The notes beneath the pieces are model-generated. The model saw only the letters and a program-made list of their open reading frames with translations, searched no databases and had not been told where the DNA came from. Made by a program: the position numbers and the translations under genes. DNA of 64,000 bases from Denitratisoma sp. DHT3 (GTDB taxonomy: Bacteria > Pseudomonadota > Gammaproteobacteria > Burkholderiales > Rhodocyclaceae). Where the stretch lies: the NCBI RefSeq assembly GCF_007833355.1, contig NZ_CP020914.1:3272047-3336046 (forward strand), in the 5' to 3' direction. Below, piece by piece: positions 9,071 to 17,559 of this stretch; within the stretch, counting starts at the first letter, position 1, and each line of letters begins with the position of its first letter.

Positions 9071-9091
9071 CACCCGCGGTTTTCGCGGGTG
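9071..9091. terminator. Perfect 8-bp hairpin between tetR-type gene and ADH
   Basis: CACCCGCG (9071-9078), loop GTTTT, CGCGGGTG (9084-9091). It lies 16 bases after the regulator stop. No T tract follows, so it may be a weak or Rho-assisted terminator or a stability element. Confidence 0.35.
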
Positions 9092-9135
9092 ACCTCAGCC
9101 CATCCACCACACCCACCGCCTCCGAAAGGTTCGCC

Positions 9136-10218
9136 ATGAAAGCCGCCCTAGCCCTGGACTACGGAAAACTGAGCGTCGAGGACGTCACCCTGGACCCGCC
9201 GCGCGCCGGCGAGGTGATGGTCAGGATGGCGGCGGCGGGCGTCTGCTACACCGACGTTTCCGTGCTCAACGGCACGATTCCGATGCCCGTGCCTCTGGTT
9301 TTGGGCCATGAGGGCGCGGGCGTGGTGCAGGCGGTGGGTCCCGGTGTCACTTCGCTGGCGGTGGGGGACCACGTGGTGCTGTCCTTCATTCCCGCCTGTG
9401 GCGAATGCTTTTTCTGCGACCACCACGAGCCCCATCTTTGCGCCGCCGGTTCGCCCGAGGGACGGATGCTGGACGGCAGCACCCGATTGCATCTGGGCAG
9501 CCGGGAGATCGGCGCCATGGCGATGCTCGGCTGCATGGCCGAATACGCGGTGGTGCCGGCGATCAGCGCGATGAAGATCGATCGCGGCATCCCCCTCGAC
9601 CGGGCGGCCCTGGTGGGATGCAGCGTGATGACCGGCGTCGGCGCCGTGGTCAATACCGCCAAGGTGAGGGCCGGCGCCACGGTGGCGGTGTTCGGCTGCG
9701 GCGGCGTCGGCCTGTCGGCGATCCAGGGCGCGCGCCTGGTGGGCGCCAAGCGCATCATCGCGGTGGACATGCTGGACTCCAAACTGGAATACGCCCGCCA
9801 TTTCGGTGCCACCCACACGGTGAATGCCAAGGACGATCCCGTCGCGGCGATCAAGGAATTGACCGGGGGCTGGGGCGTCGACTACAGCTTCGAGGTGACG
9901 GGCAAGGTGCCCGTGATGGAACAGGCCTACGCGGCCACGCGGCGCGGCGGCACGGTCTGCGTGATCGGCATCGGCCACTACACCGAGAGTTTTCCCCTCA
10001 ATGCCTGCGGCTTCTCCGCCGACGCCAAGACCGTGGTCGGCTGCATGTACGGCAACACCAACTTCAAGGTGGATATGCCCAACCTGCTGGAACTCTATCT
10101 GGCCAAGCGCCTCGACCTCGACGCGATGATCACCCGCACCTACCGCATCGACGAGGCGCCGCAGGCCTTCGATGATCTGAAGTCCGGCCTCAATGCACGG
10201 GGAGTGATCGTATTTTGA
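9136..10218 (+). CDS. Zinc-dependent alcohol dehydrogenase (MDR family)
   Basis: A 360-residue medium-chain alcohol dehydrogenase. Catalytic zinc ligands are expected at VCYTD (Cys) and GHEGAG (His-Glu). A complete structural-zinc cysteine cluster is seen at CGECFFCDHHEPHLC. The NAD-binding motif GCGGVGL is in the middle of the chain. It would oxidise a primary or secondary alcohol to the aldehyde or ketone. The end overlaps the next gene by four bases (TTGA), and an aldehyde dehydrogenase follows, forming an alcohol-to-acid oxidation unit. Confidence 0.92.
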   Translation: MKAALALDYGKLSVEDVTLDPPRAGEVMVRMAAAGVCYTDVSVLNGTIPMPVPLVLGHEGAGVVQAVGPGVTSLAVGDHVVLSFIPACGECFFCDHHEPHLCAAGSPEGRMLDGSTRLHLGSREIGAMAMLGCMAEYAVVPAISAMKIDRGIPLDRAALVGCSVMTGVGAVVNTAKVRAGATVAVFGCGGVGLSAIQGARLVGAKRIIAVDMLDSKLEYARHFGATHTVNAKDDPVAAIKELTGGWGVDYSFEVTGKVPVMEQAYAATRRGGTVCVIGIGHYTESFPLNACGFSADAKTVVGCMYGNTNFKVDMPNLLELYLAKRLDLDAMITRTYRIDEAPQAFDDLKSGLNARGVIVF

Positions 10219-10922
10219 ACGCCGTGGCCGACACCGAAATCATCGACGGCCTGGCATCGCCGGCCGCCGCTTGCAGCTATCTCTACGGTCTGCTGGGTGA
10301 GTGCTTCGCCTACCCGGACGCCGAACTGGTGGGAAGTCTCAGGAGCGGTGCCCTGCTGGCGCAGGTGAAGCGCCTGTGCGATGCCGTGGCGCCGGCGCTG
10401 CTGCAGGAGTTGAACATCGACGCCTTGGCCGACCCCGCCGCTGCGTTGGATGACCTGGCCGTCGAATACACCCGGCTGTTCGACGCCGGCGCCCATGGTA
10501 CTGGCTGCTCCCTCAATGGTGGCCTGCAATACGGGCCGCAGATGAAGGTGATGGAAGAGGCGGTGCGCTTCTACACCCATTTCGGCCTGACCCTGACCGA
10601 AGAGCAGAAGGAACTGCCGGACCACCTCACCACCGAATTGAATTTCCTCCATTTCCTGGCCTACGGCGAACACCTGCTGGAGGCGCGGGGCGAATCCGCC
10701 GTCGCCTATCGCCTGGCGCGGCGCGACTTCATCGCCCGCCATCCGGGGCGCTGGCTGCCGATCATGGAGGACAAGCTGCGCACCATGCAGCCCATGCCGC
10801 TGTTCCTGGCATTGACGGAACTGCTGCGGCGCCTGCTGGCCTGGGACCTCGCCCAACTGGAGGCGCGCCACGGCACGGCCTCGCTGAAGCCCTCGGGGGA
10901 CCTGCCTTTCGGCGGAATTTGA
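10215..10922 (+). CDS. TorD/DmsD-like molybdoenzyme chaperone
   Basis: A 235-residue all-helical protein with TorD-family features: YLYGLLGECFAYPD, LAVEYTRLFDAG, and the LPDHLTTELNFLHFL block that resembles the conserved E/D-PDH...EL.FM motif. Such chaperones insert the molybdopterin cofactor into DMSO-reductase-family enzymes before export. The start is a TTG in a TTGA overlap with the ADH stop; GTG at 10224 is an alternative. No molybdoenzyme is encoded in this window, so its client must lie elsewhere. In anaerobic steroid and ethylbenzene degraders related chaperones serve C-H hydroxylating molybdoenzymes. Confidence 0.82.
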   Translation: MNAVADTEIIDGLASPAAACSYLYGLLGECFAYPDAELVGSLRSGALLAQVKRLCDAVAPALLQELNIDALADPAAALDDLAVEYTRLFDAGAHGTGCSLNGGLQYGPQMKVMEEAVRFYTHFGLTLTEEQKELPDHLTTELNFLHFLAYGEHLLEARGESAVAYRLARRDFIARHPGRWLPIMEDKLRTMQPMPLFLALTELLRRLLAWDLAQLEARHGTASLKPSGDLPFGGI

Positions 10923-11026
10923 CTACCCCCGGGAAACGACGCATCCCGTTTCCACACCCCATCGAGAGGGTAAGGAAAACTCGGGGCGGTCCTTCGTTTT
11001 CCTGAGAACCAATAAGGAGCATCGCA

Positions 11027-12457
11027 ATGACACCGGATCAAATGCGCCAGACCCTGGATCGGCAGAAGGCCGACTTTCTGGCTGCCGGGCTGCCGGACGC
11101 CAAGACCCGCCTCGACCGCCTCGATCGCCTGGCCGCGCTGTTGCGGGAAAACCAGCAGGCGCTGCTGGATTCCCTCTGCGCGGACTTCGGCCATCGATCC
11201 ATGGAGCACGCACGCCTGACCGAAATCGCGGTGCCCATCGCTGAGGTGCGGGCCACGCACAAGCATATCGGGGCGTGGATGAAGGACGAGAAGCGGTCCC
11301 TGCCCTGGCTGCAGACGCTGCTCGGCGGGCGGGCCTGGATCCAGTATCAGCCGCTCGGCTCCGTCGGGGTGATCGTGCCCTGGAACTTTCCCATCTATCT
11401 CGCCATGGGCCCCCTGATCGGCGCATTGGCGGCGGGCAACCGGGCGATGGTGAAGCCCTCGGAATTCACGCCCCGCGTCGCCGACCAGTTCGCCACGCTG
11501 TTCCCGCGCTATTTCGACGAGAGGGAAATCGCCGTGGCGACCGGCGGTGCCGAGGTGAGCGCGGCCTTCGCCGAGCTGCCTTTCGACCACCTCGTGTTCA
11601 CCGGCGCCGGCGCCATCGCCAAGCACGTGATGGCGGCGGCGGCGAAGAATCTGGTGCCGCTGACCCTGGAACTGGGCGGCAAGTCGCCGGTGATCATCAG
11701 CCGCGAAGCCGATCTCGCCGACGCGGCGGTGAAGATCATGGATTTCAAGCTGTCCAACGCCGGGCAGACCTGCATCAACGCGGATTATCTGCTGGTGCCG
11801 GAGGAGCGCCTGGAGGCGATGATCCAGGCCCTGCAGCAGGCGGCGGCGAAGCTCTTTCCCACGCTGCTGGCAAACCCGGATTACACCTCGGTCGTCAACA
11901 AGCGCCACTTCGACCGCCTCGACCGCTATGTGGACGATGCGCTGGCGGCCGGCGTCCAGTGCGTGGAGATCAATCCGGCCGGCGAGTCCTTCGCCGTCCA
12001 GCCCGAAGGCCAGCACAAGATGATGCCGCGCCTGTTCATCAACCCGGACGACGAGCGCCTGATCATGCGGGAGGAGATCTTCGGTCCGCTGCTGCCGATC
12101 AAGACCTACCGCCAGATGGACGAAGCCATCGACTACATCAACCGCCACGACCGGCCGCTGGCGCTGTACTACTTCGGCCCGGCTTCCGGCCCGGAGGTGG
12201 AGCGGGTGTTGAAGCGGACGATCTCCGGCGGCGTGGCGATCAACGACATCGGCGCCCATGCCGCCTGCGAGAACCTGCCTTTCGGCGGTGTCGGCCCCAG
12301 CGGCATGGGGGCCTACCACGGCCGCGACGGCTTCCGACAGTTCTCCCACGCCAAGTCGATCTACCGTCAGACCCGGGTGGACCTGTCCAGCGTGTTCGGC
12401 ATGCGGGCACCTTACGGCGACAAATTCAGGGCGGGCGTCGCGCGCTTCATGAAATAG
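11027..12457 (+). CDS. Aldehyde dehydrogenase, coniferyl-aldehyde-dehydrogenase-like
   Basis: A 476-residue NAD(P)-dependent aldehyde dehydrogenase of the class-3 type. It shows PWNFPIYLAMGPLIGALAAGN, the catalytic Glu region LELGGKSP and the nucleophile in NAGQTCINADY. The length and N-terminus resemble coniferyl aldehyde dehydrogenases (CalB) and hydrophobic-aldehyde ALDHs. An AAGGAG site precedes the ATG. With the upstream alcohol dehydrogenase it would convert an alcohol to a carboxylic acid ready for CoA activation. Confidence 0.92.
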   Translation: MTPDQMRQTLDRQKADFLAAGLPDAKTRLDRLDRLAALLRENQQALLDSLCADFGHRSMEHARLTEIAVPIAEVRATHKHIGAWMKDEKRSLPWLQTLLGGRAWIQYQPLGSVGVIVPWNFPIYLAMGPLIGALAAGNRAMVKPSEFTPRVADQFATLFPRYFDEREIAVATGGAEVSAAFAELPFDHLVFTGAGAIAKHVMAAAAKNLVPLTLELGGKSPVIISREADLADAAVKIMDFKLSNAGQTCINADYLLVPEERLEAMIQALQQAAAKLFPTLLANPDYTSVVNKRHFDRLDRYVDDALAAGVQCVEINPAGESFAVQPEGQHKMMPRLFINPDDERLIMREEIFGPLLPIKTYRQMDEAIDYINRHDRPLALYYFGPASGPEVERVLKRTISGGVAINDIGAHAACENLPFGGVGPSGMGAYHGRDGFRQFSHAKSIYRQTRVDLSSVFGMRAPYGDKFRAGVARFMK

Positions 12458-12542
12458 CGGCGGCCCCGCGGGGAAGGGGGCGGGCCGGCCCAATCGGGCA
12501 ACTTCCTTGCCCTCGCTTGCTCAGGCATTGGCATTGCGGTTG

Positions 12543-12589
12543 TTGTAGTTACAGAAAATCTTTGATCGCCTCATTTTCTGTAACTACAA
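12543..12589. promoter_or_regulatory. Perfect 17-bp inverted repeat, probable BrnTA operator/promoter region
   Basis: TTGTAGTTACAGAAAAT (12543-12559) is repeated exactly in inverse orientation at 12573-12589 with a 13-base spacer. It ends nine bases before the ATG of the BrnT remnant. Position and symmetry suggest an autoregulatory operator bound by the BrnA dimer; this is inference. Confidence 0.6.
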
Positions 12590-12597
12590 TAATCGGC

Positions 12598-12715
12598 ATG
12601 CAGATCGATTTCGATCCGGACAAGTGCGCCAAGACCCTCACCGAGCGGGGCCCGGGTCAGCATGATGAAAGCCGATGAACGCGAAATCGAAAAATTCGCC
12701 CAAGCCCTGGATTGA
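12598..12715 (+). pseudogene. BrnT-family toxin remnant with internal deletion
   Basis: The start encodes MQIDFDPDKCAKTLTERG, which matches the N-terminus of BrnT ribonuclease toxins, then runs to a stop at 12676-12678. In another frame, 12656-12715 encodes SMMKADEREIEKFAQALD, which resembles the C-terminal end of BrnT (ISxRKAxxREVKxYxxAL). The middle of a normal roughly 90-residue toxin, including the catalytic region, is missing. The toxin is therefore inactive, while the downstream antitoxin is intact. Confidence 0.72.
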
Positions 12716-12983
12716 TCCGGACGACGCGCCGGAGTTGACGGATGACTTCTTCGAGCAGGGGGAGTGGAAAATCGGTGAGCGGCCGGTGTCGACGCAAGAG
12801 GGCGCTGCCGCACTGCGAAAGGCGCTTTCCCGTGGCCGCCCGAAGGCGGAAACCCCCAAGCAGGCGCTGACCGTGCGTTACGACGCCGACGTGGTGGCAG
12901 CCTTCAAGGCTACCGGCAAGGGCTGGCAAACGCGCATGAACGCCGCCCTGAAGGACTGGCTCAAGACCCACTCACCGGCATAG
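12675..12983 (+). CDS. brnA: BrnA-family antitoxin
   Basis: 102 residues with a disordered acidic N-terminus (WIDPDDAPELTDDFF) and a ribbon-helix-helix-like C-terminus (KQALTVRYDADVVAAFKATGKGWQTRMNAALKDWLK), as in BrnA antitoxins. Normally it neutralises BrnT and represses the operon. It overlaps the toxin remnant. Since the toxin is deleted, this antitoxin may only act as a DNA-binding repressor or protect against related toxins. Family assignment is good; activity is inferred. Confidence 0.82.
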   Translation: MNAKSKNSPKPWIDPDDAPELTDDFFEQGEWKIGERPVSTQEGAAALRKALSRGRPKAETPKQALTVRYDADVVAAFKATGKGWQTRMNAALKDWLKTHSPA

Positions 12984-13008
12984 CCGGCGACCAAGCGAGG
13001 TTTGAAGG

Positions 13009-14655
13009 ATGAACGTACGCAACACTTTTGATTTTGTCGAGGCGCCCGCCGTCGCGGCGGATGACATCGCCTGGGACCGGACGGCGGATGTCGTGGTGGT
13101 GGGACTGGGTGCCGCCGGCGCGGCGGCGGCCATCGAGGCGGCGGACCAGGGGGCCGGCGTGCTGGTGCTGGACCGGCTCAACGGTGGCGGCGCGTCGGCG
13201 ATTTCCGGCGGCGTGGTGTATGCCGGCGGCGGCACGAGCCAGCAGAGGGAGGCCGGCATCGAGGACGATCCCGACAACATGTTCCGCTACCTGAAGGAGC
13301 AGGTGGCGGGCATCGTCGCCGACGGCACGCTGCGCGATTTCTGCGACGGCAGCGCCGCCAACCTGGCCTGGCTCGAAGCCCAGGGTGCGCGCTTCTCCAG
13401 CCACCTGATGACCCAGAAGAATTCCTTTCCCGGCGGTGCCTGGGGGCTGTACTACTCCGGCAACGAGGCTTATGCGCCGTTCTCGGACAAGGCCGATCCC
13501 GCGCCGCGCGGCCACATCGTCCAGGCCAGCGGCTACGCCACCGGCCACGGACTGATGAAGGCGTTGATCGGCACGCTCAAGGGGCGCCTGCGGGAGCGGG
13601 TCGGCGTCATCGATCACTGCGAAGCGTTCCAACTGCTGACCGATGCCCAGGGGAGGCTGCTGGGCCTGCGCTGCCGGCGGGTCGGCGGCCCGCTCTTGAG
13701 CGTTCGCCGCCTCATCAATCGCGTCGCCAACGGTTTCATGATGGGCATGCCGGGCACCGGCGGCGCCATCCGCCGCCTGGCGCGCCACTTCGGCGGCGGC
13801 GGCGCGACGTTCACGGTCAGGGCCCGCCGGGGGCTGATTCTCGCCAGCGGCGGTTTCGTCTTCAATCGCGAGATGGTGGCGGAGGCGACGCGGGGCAAGG
13901 TCTACTCGCCGATGCCCCTGGGCGAGGAGTGCCACGGCAGCGGCATCAAGCTGGGCCAGAGCATGGGCGGCGCCGTCGGCCAGATGGACCGGCTCACCTA
14001 TTGGCGCTTCTATGCGCCGCCGGTGCATTTCCTCAATGCCGTGCTGGTGGGGCCGGACGGGCGCCGCATCTGCAACGAGGCGCTGTACGGGGCGACGGTG
14101 GCCGACCGGATGATCGAGCAGACGGCGGGGCGGGGCTGGCTGATCCTGGACCAGAAAACCCTGGACAAGGTGCGCAACGATATGAAGCAGCCAATGCCCG
14201 TCGCCCAGAAGATCATGGGCTGGCTGTACCTCGCGCGCTGCCGGACATCGGCGCCGACGCTGGACGGCCTCGCGGCGAGCCTCGGCATCGACGCGGCGGA
14301 ACTGGCGCGGACCCTGGCCGGATACAACCAGCGCATCGAGGACGGCCGCGAGGACGAATTCCGCAAGCCGGACGGCTATCGCAGCGTGCTCGCCGAAGGG
14401 CCCTGGCACGCCGTGGAGGTCAGCATCGGCGCCGCCGGCAACCCCTGCTTTTCCCTGACCCTGGGCGGTCTGAGGGTGGACGAGGCCAGCGGCCGGGTGC
14501 TGCGGGAGGACGGCAGCACCATCGCCGGGCTGTATGCGGCGGGCCGCAGCGCGGTCGGCATCTGTTCCCACACCTACATCAGCGGCCTCTCGCTGGCGGA
14601 CTGCGTTTTCAGCGGCCGCCGGGCCGGCCGCCACGCGGCCGGGGCTGTCTGTTGA
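13009..14655 (+). CDS. FAD-dependent dehydrogenase, 3-ketosteroid-dehydrogenase/fumarate-reductase-like
   Basis: A 548-residue flavoprotein. The dinucleotide motif VVVVGLGAAGAAAAIEA is near residues 28-44, and a second FAD region is LYAAGRSAVGICSHTYISGLSLADCVFSG at the C-terminus. Overall layout matches the FAD_binding_2 family that includes 3-ketosteroid dehydrogenases and fumarate or urocanate reductases. The usual YPGAG-type ending of KstD is replaced here by TYISGLSLADC, so strict KstD function is unproven. It starts 25 bases after the brnA-like gene. A steroid-type ring dehydrogenation is plausible in this cluster. Confidence 0.85.
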   Translation: MNVRNTFDFVEAPAVAADDIAWDRTADVVVVGLGAAGAAAAIEAADQGAGVLVLDRLNGGGASAISGGVVYAGGGTSQQREAGIEDDPDNMFRYLKEQVAGIVADGTLRDFCDGSAANLAWLEAQGARFSSHLMTQKNSFPGGAWGLYYSGNEAYAPFSDKADPAPRGHIVQASGYATGHGLMKALIGTLKGRLRERVGVIDHCEAFQLLTDAQGRLLGLRCRRVGGPLLSVRRLINRVANGFMMGMPGTGGAIRRLARHFGGGGATFTVRARRGLILASGGFVFNREMVAEATRGKVYSPMPLGEECHGSGIKLGQSMGGAVGQMDRLTYWRFYAPPVHFLNAVLVGPDGRRICNEALYGATVADRMIEQTAGRGWLILDQKTLDKVRNDMKQPMPVAQKIMGWLYLARCRTSAPTLDGLAASLGIDAAELARTLAGYNQRIEDGREDEFRKPDGYRSVLAEGPWHAVEVSIGAAGNPCFSLTLGGLRVDEASGRVLREDGSTIAGLYAAGRSAVGICSHTYISGLSLADCVFSGRRAGRHAAGAVC

Positions 14656-14851
14656 TCACGAGATTGCCTCGGCGTCCGGCCGCTGGCGGCCGCATTGTTT
14701 TCAATGGTCCGTGAGGAAATAGATTCGGATTCGAGTGCGTTTCCGGTGTCTGAACCGTCTCCCATCATCCTGATGTGAAACCGGATTCCGTTGTTGTCTG
14801 CTGTGCCCGGCGTTGCTCTATCATGGACTGGATTATGTCGTGGGAGAACGC

Positions 14852-15142
14852 ATGAAGCCATCTGAAGCCTTGGCTGCGAACCGTGCCGCCATTCGGCGTG
14901 TGGTCGAGTCTCACCGCGCCCGCAACGCTCGGGTGTTCGGTTCCGTGCTGCGCGGGCAGGACACGGACAGCAGCGATCTTGACATCCTCGTCGACCCGAC
15001 GCCGGAGACGACGCTGATGGACGTGGCCGCCATTCAAGTCGAACTGCAACGCCTGCTTGGCGTGTCGGTCGATGTGCTGACGCCCAGGGCGCTGCCTGAC
15101 AAATTCCGCAGCGTAGTACTGGCCGAGGCGGTGCCGGTATGA
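14852..15142 (+). CDS. MNT-type nucleotidyltransferase antitoxin
   Basis: A 96-residue minimal nucleotidyltransferase with the signature GSVLRGQDTDSSDLDILVD, supplying the GS and DxD catalytic residues. MNT proteins neutralise HEPN RNase partners, in several cases by AMPylating the toxin. Start at ATG 14852 (after GGGAGAA) gives the typical family N-terminus. Stop overlaps the start of the HEPN gene (ATGA), a standard arrangement. This pair is intact, unlike the copy at 26.1-26.7 kb. Confidence 0.88.
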   Translation: MKPSEALAANRAAIRRVVESHRARNARVFGSVLRGQDTDSSDLDILVDPTPETTLMDVAAIQVELQRLLGVSVDVLTPRALPDKFRSVVLAEAVPV

Positions 15143-15486
15143 CCAAGCTCCTGCGCGTCCCCGACTATCTCAGCCACATCCTGAAGGCCATCGAGCGCAT
15201 CGACCGCTATACGGCGGACATGGATGAGACCACATTCCTGAACAGCGAACTGGTGCAGGACGCGGTGATCCGCAACATCGAGATCATCGGCGAGGCGTCG
15301 AACAACATTCAGCGCGTAGCGCCGGAGTTCGCGGCCCAGCACGACGACATCCCCTGGCTCGTCATGTACACGATGCGTAACCGTGTCTCGCACGGCTACG
15401 ACAAGGTGGATCTGGAAATCGTCTGGAAGACGATTCAGGGCGATCTGCCGGGGCTGTATCAGCAGGTGAAGGCTATTTGCCGCTGA
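15139..15486 (+). CDS. HEPN-domain (DUF86) RNase toxin
   Basis: 115 residues, all-helical, with the diagnostic active-site motif R-x4-H followed by Tyr seen as MRNRVSHGYD. It begins in an ATGA overlap with the MNT gene, so it forms a complete HEPN/MNT toxin-antitoxin module. Predicted to cleave RNA when unmodified. It is inserted between two catabolic genes with no obvious link to the pathway and may stabilise the region. Confidence 0.9.
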   Translation: MTKLLRVPDYLSHILKAIERIDRYTADMDETTFLNSELVQDAVIRNIEIIGEASNNIQRVAPEFAAQHDDIPWLVMYTMRNRVSHGYDKVDLEIVWKTIQGDLPGLYQQVKAICR

Positions 15487-15583
15487 AGGTTGCTACTGAT
15501 GGATGCGATGACACGAGCGTTGGAGCACATCGCCGTGGTTCAAATTCAAACCGGGATTTTCAGGACAACAGGAGAGACTCATC

Positions 15584-16372
15584 ATGCTGCTCAAGGACAA
15601 AGTGACGATCGTCAGCGGAATCGGCCCCGGCCTGGGCGTGAAGCTCGCGCAGGAGGCGGCCCGCCAGGGTGCCAAGGTCGTGCTGCTGGCGCGGACCGCG
15701 GAGCGGCTCGACGAAACGGAACGCCTGATCGGGAGCGAGATTCCCGGCTGCGAGGTGCTGAAGACGCCGGCGGACATCAGCAATGCCGACGACGTGGCGC
15801 GGGTCGTGGAGCGGACCATGGAGCGCTTCGGGCGCATCGATGCGTTGATCAACAGCGCCTATCACGGCGGCACGCAAGCGCCGTTCGAGGGCAGTTCGCT
15901 GGCGGACTGGGAGCAGGCTTTCAAGGTGAATCTGTTCGGCACCCTCACCCTGACCCAGGCGGTGCTGCCGATCATGAAGCGGCAGGGTGGCGGCTCGGTG
16001 GTGATGGTGAACACCATGACGGTGCACAAGCCGATGCTGGGCCAGATCGACTATGCGGCCTCCAAGGCGGCACTGGCCAGCGCCACCGCTCATCTGGCGC
16101 TCGAATACGGCCCGGCCGGCATCCGCATCAACTCGGCGTTCATCGGCTGGATGTGGGGGCCGGCGGTCGAGGGCCACGTCAAGCGCCAGGCCGAAACCCT
16201 GGGCGTGCCCGAGGACGCCATCAAGGGGGAGATCGCCAGGATGCACGCGCTGAACATCATTCCGACCGATACCGAATGCGCCAAGCCGGTGATCTTCCTC
16301 GCTTCCGATTATTCGAGCATGGTGACCGGCGCTGCATTGGACGTGAATGGCGGCGCCTATCTCCCGCATTGA
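15584..16372 (+). CDS. SDR-family oxidoreductase
   Basis: 262 residues with a slightly atypical cofactor motif SGIGPGLG (residues 11-18) and active-site YAASK. The segment INSAYHGG replaces the usual NNAG. The C-terminus ends LDVNGGAYLPH. Preceded by CAGGAGAG about ten bases before the ATG. Its stop lies one base from the stop of the convergent kinase gene, so the two transcription units meet here. Function: NAD(P)-dependent alcohol/ketone interconversion on an unknown substrate. Confidence 0.88.
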   Translation: MLLKDKVTIVSGIGPGLGVKLAQEAARQGAKVVLLARTAERLDETERLIGSEIPGCEVLKTPADISNADDVARVVERTMERFGRIDALINSAYHGGTQAPFEGSSLADWEQAFKVNLFGTLTLTQAVLPIMKRQGGGSVVMVNTMTVHKPMLGQIDYAASKAALASATAHLALEYGPAGIRINSAFIGWMWGPAVEGHVKRQAETLGVPEDAIKGEIARMHALNIIPTDTECAKPVIFLASDYSSMVTGAALDVNGGAYLPH

Positions 16373-16373
16373 G

Positions 16374-17468
16374 TCACGGCAGGGCGGGCACCAGCGGCGG
16401 GGGCGTGCAACCTGAGCGCGGCGCGGTGGCGCTCCTGCCGTCGCCCGCATCCCGGTTCCGTATCGGCGGCCGGGTCGTCGCCCGCAAGCCGTCGATGCTC
16501 TCCGCCAGGATGCGCCGGGCGAAGCCGTCGTCGAGTCGCCAGCGCCAGGCTTCCAGCATCAGTTGCAGGGCGCCGCGTCCGTTGTAGATGTGCCGGCGCG
16601 GCAGGGCTTCCGGCGCCAGCGCCGGGCCCGAGAGATTGGCGCCATAGGCGGTCCAGAAGGCCTCCGGTATCGCCAGGAAGCCGAAGATCCATTCCGCCGC
16701 AGGATCGCCCCAGCGGGCCCGTTCCGCGTCCAGCAGCCCGGTGATGACGGGGACTTCGCCCGTCGGATCGATCAGGATGTTCTTCGGCCACAGGTCGCCG
16801 TGCAGCAGGCGCGGCGGACCGCAGCGGTCGAGCGCCGATTCGTGGGCGAGCACCTGGGCGCGGAACACCTCGGCCGCCGCCGTGTCCAGCCCGAGTTGCC
16901 GCAAATCGCCGATCAGGCCGTCGATGTCCGCCAGCACGGCGGCGCTCCAGCAGGCGAAGCCGGCCTCGGCGCCGGGCCGGCCGTAGGCCGCGCCGGCGCG
17001 GTCGTGGATGGCGCGCACCAGGCCGCCCAACTGGCGCCACAGCGCCTCGTTCCGGCGCGGCGAGAGGCTGCCTTGCAGCTCGTCCCAGAGGCGGCCGGGA
17101 AGACATTCGAGGAACACGTAGTCCCGTGCCAGCAGTTGTTGCGAGAAATCCTGGAACAGCAGGCGCGGCACCTGGCGCACCGCCTCCCGGAGCACCGGCT
17201 GCACCGCGTATTCGCGGCGCAGCAGGCCGCGTTCATGGGAAAACAGGTGCGCCGTGGACGGCGGGGCGACGCGCAGGATCACGGTGCGGCCGCTGCCCAG
17301 GGTGATCCGGTAGGTGGTGTTGAAACGGCCGGAGCGCAGCAATTCCGCCGCCGCCATGGGTTCCATGGGGCCGAACGCGCGGCGGCAGAGCGCGGCGAGG
17401 GTCGCCGGCGGCAGGGGCGCCAGCAGCGGGCCGTCGCCGGAACGCTGCAATTCGACGTACATCGTCAT
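16374..17468 (-). CDS. APH-like phosphotransferase family protein
   Basis: 364 residues of the aminoglycoside/choline-kinase fold. The catalytic loop HGDLWPKN carries the HGDxxxxN signature and is followed by a LLDAERARWGDP segment supplying the metal-binding acid. It sits as the last gene of an operon with acyl-CoA ligase, thiolase, nitroreductase-like and acyl-CoA dehydrogenase genes. In such settings (ACAD10/11 and the levulinate pathway) APH-like kinases phosphorylate hydroxyacyl-CoAs. Antibiotic resistance is unlikely here. Start assumed at 17468; 17462 is also possible. Confidence 0.75.
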   Translation of the reverse strand: MTMYVELQRSGDGPLLAPLPPATLAALCRRAFGPMEPMAAAELLRSGRFNTTYRITLGSGRTVILRVAPPSTAHLFSHERGLLRREYAVQPVLREAVRQVPRLLFQDFSQQLLARDYVFLECLPGRLWDELQGSLSPRRNEALWRQLGGLVRAIHDRAGAAYGRPGAEAGFACWSAAVLADIDGLIGDLRQLGLDTAAAEVFRAQVLAHESALDRCGPPRLLHGDLWPKNILIDPTGEVPVITGLLDAERARWGDPAAEWIFGFLAIPEAFWTAYGANLSGPALAPEALPRRHIYNGRGALQLMLEAWRWRLDDGFARRILAESIDGLRATTRPPIRNRDAGDGRSATAPRSGCTPPPLVPALP

Positions 17469-17502
17469 TCACGTGAAAGCCGCATGGCGACTTCTGGAGG
17501 CT

Positions 17503-17525
17503 CCCCTCTCCCGTCGGGAGAGGGG
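17503..17525. repeat. GC-rich intergenic hairpin (CCCCTCTCCC/GGGAGAGGGG)
   Basis: A perfect 10-bp inverted repeat with a three-base loop lies between the acyl-CoA ligase and the kinase. It resembles REP-type intergenic palindromes. Related C-run/G-run palindromes occur at 19273-19288 and 60289-60304. Confidence 0.45.
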
Positions 17526-17559
17526 TTGGGGGAGGGGGCGAAGGGAAGCCCCGCGCCGC

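Noticed and set aside
16374..17468. Reading the APH-fold gene as an antibiotic-resistance gene
   Set aside because: The HGDxxxxN motif is shared by many metabolic kinases and the gene belongs to an acyl-CoA operon, so resistance is not supported.
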